Part shown: piece by piece, positions 1-11,821 of the stretch | Layout: every line of letters starts with the position of its first letter | Position numbering within the stretch: the first letter of the stretch is position 1 | DNA from: Telopea speciosissima | Taxonomy: Eukaryota; Streptophyta; Magnoliopsida; Proteales; Proteaceae | Assembly (NCBI RefSeq): GCF_018873765.1 | Contig: NC_057925.1 | Span: forward strand, 57,920,970 to 57,984,969 | Direction: 5' to 3' | DNA: 64,000 nucleotides | Translations under genes and position numbers: made by a program | Notes under the pieces: generated by a model | What the model was told of the DNA's origin: nothing | The model's input: the letters and a program-made list of their open reading frames with translations, nothing else | Database searches by the model: none

Positions 1-221
1 TTTTCAGTTTTTTTTTGGGGTTATTTATTTTGTGATTTTGTTGTATTTAGTTCTGACTTTCTACTTGTTTAGGATCTGCATTTTTGTTTTATGTTTCTTC
101 TTTACTGGTAAGTTGATTTTTATGAGATGCTCTTTTAGACTTAGTAATGTTCTGATCTCTTGTTTCTCTTATATTGATCGCTCCTCAGGTTGAAGCTTGA
201 ATCCTGGAGCTAGATTTCTCC

Positions 222-2656
222 ATGGTATGATCTTTTTATTTAATTAGTTGGTGCAGAAATGGCTATTTGTCGATCATTGTAATCCGAGTTTCTAACTTAG
301 AGGAACACGATTTGTCATTCAGGGTGAAGCTCAGGAGATCTTCCTAAATGGGATACATGGAGTTTTCCCTGTTGGGCTTGATTCAGAATCCAAAGGCTAC
401 CAGACAGCTACCATACTTAGCGAGAAGATTGTAAGCAAATTCAGATTTAGATCTTCCCCCTGCATTTCCTCTGATTTTGTTATATCTCTCCTTCCGGGTT
501 CTTTGTAAAATGAATATCTATGCAAGTCAATCTTCTTAGCAATAGCGCCTGTGATTTGTTTAGTTTATGATCGGGGGTTCGGATGATGGATCCAACCTGT
601 CCATAGGCATCCGGATTTTTGACAAATCGACGGGTAAATGGTGAGTTCTAGGTCCTCTGTGTTGCTACATTTGTGTTGGGATTCGAAGTTCTGTTTGTCA
701 ATTAATCATGGTGGAACTGACAGGGATATTCCCACTGTGTTGGGTACAAAACCCACCCCATGCAAGGGTCACTCTGCAGTTCTTTTAAATAAAGAAAGAA
801 TTTTGATTCTTAAGAGGGACTCCACCCCGGATGACTGTGCTTGGTTTCTTGAGGTTGGTATCAGGTCCCTGTGTAGAATCCTTTAGATCCATTGGTTCCA
901 ATTTTATACTCTCTTTGATTCTATATGCGTTTGTCATCTTGTTAATTGTTCCATGGTTTCCTTTCCTCCACCTATGTGCCGCTGTCATTTGTGACCCACC
1001 AACCTAATTTGTTGGATCTGCTGTTTTACTTTCCTGTCAGGTGGATACCCCATATGTTAGAGAACAAAAGAAGATAATGGAAACTGAGGTGGTTGCTTGG
1101 AGTAAAGGTGTTAAAGGTGAAGGTCCTAAACCAATTGTTATCAGTGGCCCCTCTGGAGTGGGCAAGGGCACACTGATATCTAAATTGATGAAGGAATTCC
1201 CATCTACATTTGGGTTCTCTGTGAGCCACACAACTAGGAGTCCCAGGGAGAAGGAGACAAATGGAGTCCATTACCACTTCACTGAACGAAGCGTGATGGA
1301 GAGGGCCATAAAAGATGGGAAGTTCCTTGAATCTGCATCTGTTCATGGTAATCTTTATGGGACCAGTATTGAAGCTGTTGAAGTAGTAGCAGATGCAGGA
1401 AAGGTAAACAGAATTTTTTATCATGTATATTCCTTTTATTTATCTTTACTGTCTAAATAGGTTACACCACTTGAGTTAATAGAGAATCAGGCCTCTTGAC
1501 CTATATTTAGAACTTATGGTGGGTGGTTCTAGTGGCTTCCTACCATTAGGATGTAATGATGATCAACTCATCATATACACCATGTGCATAACAATTGCAT
1601 CACTATGAACGGACATTGTATTTTGATGGGTTTATGTCTTCTCGATTTTGATTTGGTTCCGTCATCTTGTTGTAGAGATGCATACTTGACATAGATGTTC
1701 AAGGTGCCAGGTCCGTAAAAGCTAGTTCTCTTGAAGCAATTTTCATCTTCGTCTGCCCACCCTCATATGAGGAGCTTGAAAAGCGACTTCGTGCACGGTG
1801 AGCAGGAGATATCAAAGTTCTTTGCTTCATCAAGTTCTTGATTGTTTTGGTCTATTGGAGCCAATTCAAGCCCTTTTTTTTCTGTGAACAGGGGTACTGA
1901 AACAGAGGAACAGATTCAAAAAAGACTGAGGAATGCAAAAATGGAGCTTGAGCAAGGAAAGTCATCAGGTCTTTTTGATCATATGTTGATAAATGATAAC
2001 CTTGAGACATGCTATGAGACTCTTAAGGTGATATTTGTTCCTTCACTTGGTATTTGCTCATTTTCCCCCCTTTAGATTCTCTTATCCTCTTCATTTGGAG
2101 AGACTTTGATTTATGAGTACTTGTCCTGATACAATATTACTGATGTAGAAACTCTTGGGTCTTGATGGAAGCATGGAGGCCATCTATCAATCATGTAAAT
2201 TATCCCCTCCTTTGCTTAGGTCCCATGGGATTTTATTTTTCTCAGTTTACTCCACATTATCCTTTTAAAAGTTAAACACTGACTCACCTTAAATGTCATC
2301 CAGCTCCCAAAACCTTGGAACACCCCATAGACCATTTGGTATCTGAAATGGATCAGAAGGTCCTGGTTCAATGCGGAACTCCTGAACTAGAAAAAGTGTC
2401 AAAGAGCTTGTAAGTATCTTATCTTGTTTTAGCAATTTAGCATATCTAGATTGTTCAACAAATTACCCGATTAAAGGTGCAGCATAAGATCTTACTCAAT
2501 ACTTTCTGGCTGAGCAGGTTTGTACTCGATATTTCTACAATTAAAGGAGGGGCCCCAGGCCGGACAAGAGGACTAAACATGTATGCAATGGACCCATTTA
2601 CAGATGGTTTGAATGGGTTTAAACAGCTCCAAAATCCAGTCTATTCAATGAATTGA
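222..2656 (+). CDS. GK: Guanylate kinase, plant type with Kelch-like N-terminal region
   Basis: The enzyme phosphorylates GMP (and dGMP) to the diphosphate with ATP. Coding exons read as 222-224, 323-430, 564-640, 724-853, 1041-1403, 1676-1797, 1892-2027, 2149-2194, 2304-2409 and 2518-2656. All join in frame at GT-AG sites and give 409 aa. Residues about 1-106 look like a partial Kelch region (motifs FMIGGSDDG and GKW). The kinase domain starts near residue 135 with the P-loop GPSGVGKG at 142-149, followed by the GMP-binding segment [11 protein letters not shown] and the HYHF motif; [12 protein letters not shown] lies on exon 6. The first coding exon is only the ATG, followed directly by an intron. 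The N-terminal extension and lack of an obvious transit peptide fit the cytosolic plant enzymes, not the organellar form. The terminal stop is TGA and no internal stops are seen, so the gene looks intact. Confidence 0.93.
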
Positions 2657-3050
2657 AGTGGTGGACTAATCAAGACTAACTCTGGTGCTCAGTTTTGCAT
2701 TTTTTTTTAAACTAAGAAAAAGAAGAGAATGGTGGAAAATACAGTCGAAACACGACTCTTCTATTAATCTCCTCATGCATTGCTGATTCATGGTGAATAT
2801 ATCTGAGGAAACCATTCTTTATTATTTTTAATGGGAACAAGGGCAGCTAGAATTTTTTTTTAATTTATTTATTTTCCTCCTCATTTGTAGTAGAGTTAAA
2901 GAGGATTCAGTCATTTGAATGATTTTTTTGATCTTCTGAATTCTCTCTTAGTTTTTGAGTTTTTATATTTGCAATCAATATATAATAGATTTGATTCTAT
3001 TACTACCTTTCCAAAGAGATTTGACTACTGTCTGCCATTCCATTTAAGCA
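2657..3050. other. Downstream flank of guanylate kinase, no gene seen
   Basis: The stretch is AT-rich with T tracts and presumably holds the guanylate kinase 3' UTR. No further coding region or recognisable element was found before the LINE target duplication. Confidence 0.4.
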
Positions 3051-3063
3051 GTGCACAGCTTTG

Positions 3064-3312
3064 GTTTTTTTTTTTTTTTGTGTGGAAAGGAAATTCATTG
3101 ATCAGAATCACGTGAAGCAGCCAAGGAGTCCTGGTTACATAAATCTAGGATCCAAAGAGTGGAAATAGGTCAAACTGTCTCATAGATACAAGACAGGGTC
3201 TTCCGGGCAAGGGAGTCAGCCATGCTGTTACTCTCCCTGAACGTGTGGACTACATCACAAACCGCAAAATAGAAAGTTAAAAGACGGATGTCCTGGACAA
3301 TGCTTGCTATCT
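3064..3312 (-). mobile_element. 5'-truncated LINE (L1-type), RNase H-like 3' end
   Basis: Read on the - strand the segment encodes the end of a plant LINE ORF2. It includes the RNase H tail motif CDVVHTFRESNSMADSLAR, then a short 3' region ending in an A-tail (the T run at 3065-3080). It is flanked by near-perfect 13-bp target duplications, GTGCACAGCTTTG (3051-3063) and GTGCATAGCTTTG (3313-3325). Only about 250 bp of a multi-kb element is present, the usual result of incomplete target-primed reverse transcription. It carries a stop in frame and is not functional. Confidence 0.8.
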
Positions 3313-3429
3313 GTGCATAGCTTTGTTCAGTTGAATATAGATTGATCTCTATAGATACCTCAGAAATTTATAATCGGTTCAACATGTATGATTACATGCG
3401 TGTACATAGTTTGTTTACTACAGTTTGCT

Positions 3430-3645
3430 TTTATCGCCATCTCTTCACGCATTCTTGGGATCGCAATCCTCTGAGCAGCCATGTGGCCAGTGTGCGGCCA
3501 CACAGGAAGAAGTGGATCCCACCCGGGCAGGGTGCTTGGGTAGTGGGTGGGGCGATCATTTCACTCTTGCTTGTGTGAAGCCACACGTTGACCGCACAGC
3601 TGCCCGGACGCAAAGGATCCAAATGTGCATTCTTGTGGGTGTTCA
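3430..3645. mobile_element. Small GC-rich foldback-like element (CATTTCAC-core family)
   Basis: This GC-richer block carries the core GGGGCGATCATTTCAC and partly self-complementary ends (GGCCACACAGG against GTGTGAAGCCACA). Blocks with the same core lie near 16.9, 38.5, 43.6, 46.2, 57.3 and 60.7 kb. No transposase is present. The overlapping open frames are not conserved between copies, so this is treated as a non-autonomous element, not a gene. Confidence 0.4.
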
Positions 3646-5160
3646 AGTATTGGAAGATGGCCCAGTTTCTCTTAACTAATGGCGAAGATAAAATCTCTTC
3701 ATCTACACGATCTGACCCTCGAATTCAAGTGGGGAAGGGTATTTTCGATTTTGTACAATAAGGGTGGGGGAGTTCATGATGATATTAACTGTTCCAAGAG
3801 TTCAATATTTCGTCAAATCATTGTGGATGAAGAGATTCATGAAGAAATGCTTCATTGAGAGAGAGAGAGATGTGACAAGTGGTTTCAGAGATTTTTGACC
3901 GACAAGACACAAGTTATACCTTGAATGGGATAAAGGGAAGAAGGAAATGGAGGCATCAATCAGCTTACCAATTCAAATTCTATCTACTGAGGTGAAGGAA
4001 AAGGTCTGAAAAGGGACAGATGCTTAAAAAAAAAAACAAACGTGAAGAGGTGACTAAATTGAAGAGAGAGAGATTAGTATGACAAGATTTTGAGGTGCTG
4101 TTTGCCAACTCCTTACTTATCTTGCCGACGTTTTTCTGTCATTTTGCAAGTCCATTCCTTGCTATAGAGGCATTGAATCCACTCTATTGGGACCCCATCT
4201 CCACCCAAAACAAAAACTAAAAAAAAAATCATTTGGGATAAAGTTAGCTTCCTTCCAATCTTGAGCCTGCAAAATGATCTCTTAGGCCCAGGTTTTCTTG
4301 TGAAGTTGTCAATGTCTCTTTCGAATTAATGGATCCTGCTTATGCCCAAGAGATTTGATCAGACCATAAATTGTGCGCAAAAGAAAGTTCTTCCACGGTT
4401 TCTGTAACCTTTTGTCACATCTTCAAAGGTTTTAAGGATTGGGACATGGGAGCCACTGCTAGGTGGTGATCGTCTTCATCTATAGATTACGGGAGACAAT
4501 TTATGACTATTTACGATATCTCTCTACAAGCATATTTAAAACATAAACTTTATTTCATCGCTTTGTTTTATTCATAAAAGTTCTTAAAAAAACTTAAGAT
4601 GAAAATTTACGGATCTTCAAAATAATCTACATGTGAAATGATAGGATTTTATCTTATAAGAAGTCGATAAAAAAACTCATTTTAATAAGATTTGGGTTTT
4701 TTAACATCCACACCCAACTATTTCAATAAAGTCTCACCCATAGTTCATGTAAACATAATCGGCAACAAAATCGACCTCCATGAATTCCAATTACAAATCG
4801 GACAAAATCGATTGAAATCTATTTGAGCCCTAGAAATCAAGTACGAATCGTCCTGAATCAAAATCAGCCAACTCTGATCCAATTCTTCAAAGCATGATCT
4901 TACACTATTTTTAAACATTTTAGACCAAAAAATCCCCAAAGCTTGAGAAATAGAGTTATTAATACTTTTTCCGTTGAATTTTTAAATGATATATCCATGT
5001 CTCTATTACAAGTTTTCTAAACGGATAAGATCGTTTTTGTCCTTACCTCCGCTTCACCAATTCACTATTTATTTATAGTGTAAATTTGGTTTTTCCTTGT
5101 CAAACTAATCCACTCTGCCATCTTCCCTTGGCGTACCATTCAGAGCTTACCCACACTACA
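3646..5160. other. Intergenic AT-rich sequence, no gene seen
   Basis: No coding region with family similarity and no clear element boundaries were found. There is a short GA microsatellite near 3859-3870. Confidence 0.4.
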
Positions 5161-5161
5161 T

Positions 5162-5345
5162 ATTATCTTCTTCAATTCCTAAAGTGTGGCAGTTTGGCAG
5201 TGCTAGGTGGAGATGTTGATACCCGGCAGCTGTCACATCCAACAGTCTGAGGTCATTGATATGAACGATTGGATGCGACAGCTGCCAGGTGCCGACATCT
5301 CCACCTTGCCGTGTTACCACGCTCTAACGAATTGGAGAGGATAAT
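5162..5345. mobile_element. MITE with long terminal inverted repeats
   Basis: The two halves are imperfect reverse complements over about 75 bp. The left arm begins ATTATCTTCTTCAATTCCT and continues through AAAGTGTGGCAG and GGTGGAGATGT to the CAGCTGTCACATCCAA block. The right arm carries TTGGATGCGACAGCTG, ACATCTCCACC and ends GAATTGGAGAGGATAAT. A single arm of the same family lies at 42159-42243 and a short terminus near 57472-57505. No coding capacity. The superfamily is not clear from the ends alone. Confidence 0.75.
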
Positions 5346-6587
5346 TTTCCATACAAAATCAAGAGGCATCCTTGTTTCTTCACACTGAATAACAATAGGT
5401 TTTTGTTTGATATGCATTTTTGGAATAAATTCCAAGTCTAGAACATATTCTGAAACTAGAAAATAGAGAAAAATCCAATTGCAAAATGCTTTCTAGACCC
5501 ATAATTAATTCCAAGAATGCATACCAAGCACAGCTTTAATAATACTCCCTAAGCCTTTTTTTTCTAATAGAATTGAACTCCCTAAACTTACTAATGGAAT
5601 CGAACTCCCTCAACTTATTGATAGGTGATATACATAAAAATATACTTGTACAGGTGTCAATGCACATACAAAGATCTTCTGACGTTATACGACCTTGTGG
5701 GTCCCCCATCATTAATGTATCTAAGATATTATGTGTTCTAATCTCTTCCAAAGACGACTCAGCACGATCGACCTAGGACAGTCGGTTGTGACAGCCCACC
5801 ATCCACTCAGCCGGATCATAATACAAACCGACCCGGACTATATAAAGAATTAGTGTCTGACAAAGGTACGTATTCACATTTATTACTCTTATCGAATTTC
5901 ATTCATTACAATTGCCCAATTCTAACTTCATCATTAGAGTTACCCCAAGTTAATCTCGGGTCTATCTGACCATTTTCAAGTCTTTCTTGCAGGTCATCCA
6001 CTTCAACTCGGACAGAATTAAGCGGTAACAATAGGCTTGCTCACTTTAGCTTTGAAAATTTCCTTTTCCTTTCGTGCAACCAAACATTCCACATTGCCAC
6101 CTCTAGAGCCACATTCTGTATCTTTAGAGAGGTAAAAAGAGAACAAGACCAGACCTGCATATATCGTTCGTCTAAGACCTGACCATTCAACGTGGATCCA
6201 ACCTGATCTCTTCGAAAAAGATTGAGACCAGTTCTGAAAGTACTTAGCTTCGTTGAGTTGGATGTATCAGAAACGTTGATGTTCTAGCAGTCAAGAAGAC
6301 ACCCCTGTCTAAGCCATTAAATCCACTCTGCTCTCTGCAAAGCAGAAACTTCATATCTCTTGATTACTCACTGTGGAAGTTTCTGCACAACTTTGCCTCT
6401 CCCATGCAAATTAGACGTTTAAAATAACATGAACTGTTGAAAATCCAAGGAGGTGCTGCCATTCCAGAATCAAACTTCGGTTGGAGGGAATTTCTTTGAC
6501 CCACAGGGAATGTCCACGGAAATATTGAAGAGGTACTACAGAAAAAACCTATTTATTTGTAATTTTGGTTAGAATGGTATAGAAAAA
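5346..6587. other. Intergenic sequence, nothing recognised
   Basis: No coding exon, RNA gene or bounded repeat could be supported. Short open frames here show no recognisable motifs. Confidence 0.35.
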
Positions 6588-7140
6588 CTAACACTGAAAT
6601 TTGACGGTGAAAACATATGATCCCTCATCTTCTCCCTCAAAGATTGCTGGCGACTTCACCAGCTGGAGCAGGAAGCCAAGGGCAAAAACAGCACTCGAGC
6701 CACCAAGGGTCTCAAGAGAGCTATGGTGTTGGTCTAAGTGAAGTTTCCAAGGCTGATGGTGCATGATAGGGAGTGTATGAACCAGCTTCTTTGGAGACTG
6801 CATGACCCATCTCATGTGCAGCCAAGAACAAGACACATCTGGTGTATCCAGGAATGAGGCACCAATTTGACTGAGCCTGTGGAGAACATTTACCTAGTCT
6901 TCAAGCAGTTTTTAGAGTGCCACCAAACCCAAGCTTTACAAGCAGCAGAAGCATCCCCAGTCACTGACGACGACAACTATAACTGCTGAATCCAAAACAA
7001 TGGCCTTGGTTTTGATAGAAGCCACAGATAGGAAACACCCAAGTATCCAAACACCAAAAGGATCCCTCTGGTCTGGGATCATTATAAGTAGTTTGTGTTT
7101 TCCCTTCTTTTCCCTTCCCCATCAGTGGACACAGGGATAC
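6588..7140 (-). pseudogene. Decayed fragment of a membrane metalloprotease-like gene
   Basis: On the - strand a broken frame carries a hydrophobic stretch (IKTKAIVLDSAVIVVVVSD, near 7020-6960). After stops and shifts follows VLFLAAHEMGHAVSKEAG at about 6826-6775; the HExxH zinc motif HEMGH is at 6802-6816. A hydrophobic region followed by FLAAHEMGH resembles plant EGY-type site-2 protease homologues, but that assignment is from memory of the motif style only. Several stops and frame changes mean no intact product. It could also be a chance match in decayed DNA. Confidence 0.3.
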
Positions 7141-7838
7141 TAGATAAAATAGCATTTTTAAAATAAAAATAAAATATAGGACGATGCAGTAATTAATTTA
7201 TAGTTTCTCCATTTTTTATTAATCTAGTCCATAGAATTTTTCTTGCTACACCCAACCTCCACACATCTGGTTTTAATTAACAGGGTGAGATAGTGAAGAT
7301 TTAAAAATAAAAGTTTATGCTTTTATTCACGAAATTGGTGGGGCCACAGTAATCATATCCTGTCAAATTTGCAAAAATATATGGGAAAAGAAGTAATGAT
7401 TGATTGTGGGCTCTCTTAAAACAATAGACTTTCACAAGGTTTCAAAGTATAAAACTGCTGATGAGTGACAAGGGAGGACGCCCATAAAATCAAGTGTCAC
7501 AACAATAATGAAGAGGATAAGCACAAAAAATTTAGGTGAAGGGAAGTCTACCACCCGCGAGAGCTCAAATATGCAATCACCGGCCCCAGTGTTTGGTCTA
7601 CTGTTTTGTTCCAGAGGTGAGCCAGCTCCACGCGAGTCTTCTTTCCAAACATGGGCTCCTGCATCTGCATTCAATGCCACATACTGTTATAACTTCCTCG
7701 CCGCACCAATAAATGTGGTTAAGCTGTCATAAAACCAACTGTTCTCAGAATTTTGCTCAAGGGTTATCCTATCCTAGTTGGAATCTACCCTTCCCCATGA
7801 TATTGTATATAACTACTCTCATCCATTTTTCCCCATCC

Positions 7839-7945
7839 CTGCTATTAAAAAAAAGGGCGTACCCAGTGCACAAGGCTCCCGCCACTGCGGGGTCTGGGGA
7901 GGGCCATTATGTATGCAGCCTTACCCCCGCTTCATGGAGAGGCTG
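7839..7945 (-). mobile_element. Au-type SINE, 5'-truncated
   Basis: Reading the - strand, the segment matches the 3' part of the Au SINE family: GGGGTAAGGCTGCATACATAATGG, CCAGACCCCGC, GGGAGCCTTGTGCACTGGGTACGCCC, then a T tail. It is flanked by 11-bp direct repeats TTTCCCCATCC at 7828-7838 and 7946-7956. The 5' tRNA-like promoter half is missing. Confidence 0.85.
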
Positions 7946-7956
7946 TTTCCCCATCC

Positions 7957-9561
7957 TTCCAGTTAGTGAACAATAATGTATGTAGAGTATGATAAACCTT
8001 TAAAATAAGTAATAGAAATCATTGACATGTATCCCAATGTAATTTTCATGTTAACCCTAGAAGTTACATTAGTACAACAGAAGAATATCAGATGCCTGTC
8101 CCCTCTTGCCCTAAATTATTGTTCTTATTTTTCATCCTCCTCCTCCTAGGGTGCCATACAATAGGGAGCACCAGCAGAATACCTTCATCATTTCATTCAA
8201 AATATCATCAAGTACACCAACACATCTATTTTGAGAAAACTCAAAAAATAAATTCCTACTTCTAAGCACCACTTCCAAGAAACTACCTGAATTAACTATT
8301 AATGACAACATTAGATTAAGAAACTAGATAACAATCTGTTCAAACAAGTCAAATTCTAAACGAACTTCTACACATAGAATATAAATCCTTAGCAGGATCC
8401 ATGACATTAAACTTTTCTGACCATTATGAGGTATCAACCACAAACACAAGTGGCTTTTCACTAGGCCAGCCAATCTACACACTAATTCAGCTAGTCCATC
8501 TGGATCAACAGATTGGATTGTATCACTGAGGAATGATTACAGTCATTTCAATTTTCAGTTCCATGCCTTCACCATACAGACCACGTCTCAAGGACATTTT
8601 GATAGTTTCAATCCTTAGACCAGCCAATGTGTACACCATGGACCAATAATATTTTGATTGGATCCTATTCTCAATATCATAGCACCATGATATGCCAAGG
8701 GACTTCCGGAAAAAAAATACATCATCAACTTATGGAGTTCATATTATCTTGATCGATTCAACTCAACATAACCTTAGACAACTGCCAGGGGTTCAGAACA
8801 CAAACCCTGTAACACCATTCCACTCAGAGTCTGGAAAAACAGATTTTCAGGTCCATAAATGGTTTTATGCTCGCTGTCAACCTGACACAACCTTTTTCTT
8901 CATCCACTTGAGAGATATTAAAAAAAAAAAAAAAAAAAAAGAAGAAGAAGAAGAAGAAGCTTGTGAGTCTGTAAGTCTACTAGATAGGGATGCACGCATA
9001 AAAATGGATGCAAATATTTCTTCTTCAACATTAACAGTTGTAAGGACCAAACAGAACAATGCATGGCAAAAGCACCTGGTAATGGATCCACCCTCCAATA
9101 AAGACTAGAAACCAAAGAACAACAGAATGCAATTGCAGATATCTAAAGTTTGTCTTAGAAACCCAAAATGATCCTTTGTATAGGGAACAAAACCTACGAT
9201 GTGTTAAAGTAGGATTAAAACAGTTGGATTTCCACATTAAAGTATACTTGCAAATCCTCCCCCCCCCCCCCAAAAAAAAAACACACACAAAAAAAAAAAA
9301 AGACGTCATCCTGGCTGTTCTGCTGGAACAGAAAAAAACAGTTTGCTCAATCAAGAAAGACAAGTACATTTGAATGATGTCATATCTGGCACCACAAAGT
9401 AGTACCACCAGACCTGCTACTAAGGACCTAAATATCAATCCAAAAGGAGACCCTATGTAGGATTCAGAGCTAATTGATCTCATTGACTTTTTTTTTCTAA
9501 TTCTGATAGTAGAAACTTTAAATAATAAGAAGAAATAAAACTAAACACCAAAATAAAATAT
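7957..9561. other. Intergenic, low-complexity tracts, no gene supported
   Basis: The stretch contains an A/GAA microsatellite (about 8921-8960) and adjacent C and A runs near 9259-9300. The 138-codon frame at 8692-9108 reads straight through the A/GAA repeat and has no recognisable domain, so it is not called a gene. Confidence 0.45.
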
Positions 9562-9566
9562 GTATC

Positions 9567-10236
9567 TGGTGGAGAGCCGGTAGGAAAGAAGTTGCAAGAT
9601 AGAGGGGAAATGGCATAAGAAGAAAAAGGGGGGGGGGGGGGAGAGAAGAGTGCACACGCACAGCCACACAAGCTACTCGAACCATAACTATTCCATTCTT
9701 CAAATCTATCTCCAACGATGGGGAATTACATCATATATAAAGAGAAATAAAAGACTCTTAAAAATAAGACTAACTCTCTAACTAGGAATTAGGAAACTAA
9801 GTCGAATAAGGAAACTAAATATACTAGGTTCTAGGTAGCTGACTTCTAAATAAACAGAATAAAATAAAAAAGAACCACACGTGGAGCAACCATGAAGAGA
9901 AAGATTCAGCCGTGCTCCTATAGGATGAACTAAAAGACATTATTTCCCCAAATAACATAAAGGGTGTACCAAGTGCACGAGGCTCCCATCATTGCAGGGT
10001 CTGGAGAGGGTCATAATGTACACAGCCTTACCCCTGCTTTCACAAAGAGGTTGTTTCCAGGCTTGATCCCATTACCACTTGTCACAATGGAGCAACTTTT
10101 ACCATTGCACCCGTTTCCCCAAATAACAAAAATTCCTAAAATCGTAGGATATCCAAAAACTCAAACTGTACCCGGTTCATCTTCTCCTGGATACCCAACT
10201 GGCTTTGGATCGGTCCAAGGTAGTGTATCTGCATCA
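9567..10236 (-). repeat. 3' LTR of element 1, interrupted by a SINE
   Basis: Matches 11822-12237 from its boundaries inward, apart from the nested SINE (9959-10113) with its duplicated target and one extra block near 9870-9930. It contains a 14-bp G tract at 9628-9641; the partner LTR has 11 G at the same place. Confidence 0.88.
9959..10113 (-). mobile_element. Au-type SINE nested in an LTR
   Basis: Near full length on the - strand: a tRNA-like head (AATGGTAAAAGTTGCTCCATTG), then GGGGTAAGGCTGTG, and the 3' end GGTACACCCT. It is bounded by 15-bp direct repeats TTTCCCCAAATAACA at 9944-9958 and 10114-10128. The sister LTR at about 12115-12135 holds this target once with nothing inserted, so it serves as an empty-site control. 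Confidence 0.9.
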
Positions 10237-10697
10237 ATTCCCCCGGTGTCAAGAAAAAACCGTCCACGAGTTTTGTAAAATGAGATAATCAGTATCACTT
10301 GATCTGTATCCACAAAGATCAGCTTTGATGGAGCGATGATCCAACGCATCTCATGATCAACCGCCATGATCGTCTGATGGTTGTTAGCAAATGACGTCTC
10401 TTTGATGGGAATCTGATCGTGGTGTTTCACAACTAAAATTGGATCGTCGGTCAATTCTTCAACTGCAACCTAGATCGGACCGTGTACTTCAGTTTGATCG
10501 TCGTTTTCGCTGTCTACATTTTCTTCCACTTCTGATCCGACTTCTAGCGATTGTATCATGCTTGACATCTTATAACAAGAGTAGTTGTTAATATTGGCAA
10601 GCTCCCGAAAACCTGTCTTCAAATTAAAAAGCTTTGTTTGCAGTTTACGGAACCCATCACTAATCAAAAGTAGTAAATCGTATCGATCAACTTCCAT
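10161..10697 (-). pseudogene. Unrecognised retroelement protein frame of element 1
   Basis: A single reading frame runs from ATG at 10697, through one TAG stop near 10470, and on across the polypurine tract into the 3' LTR. The first part (75 aa) begins MEVDRYDLLLLISDG. The second part contains KHHDQIPIKE and ends LIISFYKTRGRFFLDTGGID just before the LTR. The same ending, [20 protein letters not shown], is at the equivalent place in element 2 (25378-25440). No known catalytic motif is seen and the function is unknown. It resembles the short orphan frames in other gene-less LTR elements. Confidence 0.55.
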
Positions 10698-11805
10698 GAT
10701 GTAGTGGGTTTATGATAATGGCAAAACAGTAAAAAGATGAAGTTTATGACTACAGTGGCAGAATTGTAATTAAAGGGATCTGGAAGGGTTGCTAAAGCAA
10801 ACTAAAGAAGGGGTATAAAGGGTAATAAAAATTAAAGATTAAGGGCTAAATTGGAACAAAGTGAAAAAATAAAAGTAAAGGAGAATTACCTGAAAGGAGA
10901 GGGCAGTTTAGGAAATAAAAAAAAGAATAGATACAAATAAAAGAGAATATTGTGGGGTTACCGAACAGAGTCCTATTCGGAGTCTGCTACTCCAGAGAGA
11001 GTAACAGCAGAGGTGAAACGACTTTGAAGGAAGAAGCGAATGCGCGACTTTGAAGGAGGACGATAATATGGAAGGTGCTGTTGAACTCTTCAGTCTCTTC
11101 TTCCAGTGGAAATCCTGTAGAAACAAAGGGCAGAAATCTCGGCTTCGAGAAAGGAGTTGATCTTCGTCTTCAACAAGGATTCTGCGACTTCAACGGAGGC
11201 TTTGACGCAAGGGAGGGAGGCAATTACTCCAGAGGGTAAGTGAATCCGCTGGACTTCGACGGAAGGAGGATGACTCGCTGCGGGAAATTGAGACCAGGTT
11301 TTTTTTTTTTTTTTCCCACCGTCTCTCGTTCTCTCTTTTTCTCTCGCTCTTTTTTTTTTCTTCCCCTCTCTCTCTTTTTCTGTCCTTCTGGTTCTCTGCC
11401 TCTCGCCATCTCTTCTCTGCTTCCCCTTTTTTTTCTTTGGATGTCACCGGCGGAACTCTAAAGCATGGGGGAGAATCGAAGTCACAGGGAAGGAGGTGAG
11501 GGTTTTTGCCAAGGGAATAGGTAGGGAAGGGATTGGGGTTTGAGTGGGGGCAGTGGGTTGGGGAAGAAAGAGGTGAAAGGAAACAGAGACGACGTAGGGT
11601 TTTTTTTTATTCGACTTCTCTGTCTTGCGACAGAGACATTTTTTTTTTGCGCAATAGGTGAGGAAACAGCACAGTAAAGGTACTGCTGGTACCTTACGGC
11701 AGACAGTAACAGAAAGAGGAAAGAAATAAAAAGAATGAATGATAGAGAAAAAAAGGAACAGGGGAGAGAAAAGACAGGGAAAGAGAACGATTGATGGGTA
11801 AGGAA

Positions 11806-11818
11806 GGCTCTGATACCA
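11806..11818 (-). promoter_or_regulatory. tRNA-Met primer-binding site of element 1
   Basis: TGGTATCAGAGCC on the - strand, three bases inside the 5' LTR; standard minus-strand primer site of plant LTR retrotransposons. Confidence 0.88.
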
Positions 11819-11821
11819 AGT

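Noticed and set aside
8692-9108. 138-codon open frame through an A/GAA repeat
   Set aside because: Open only because the low-complexity tract lacks stops; no domain, no splice context and no homologue recognised.
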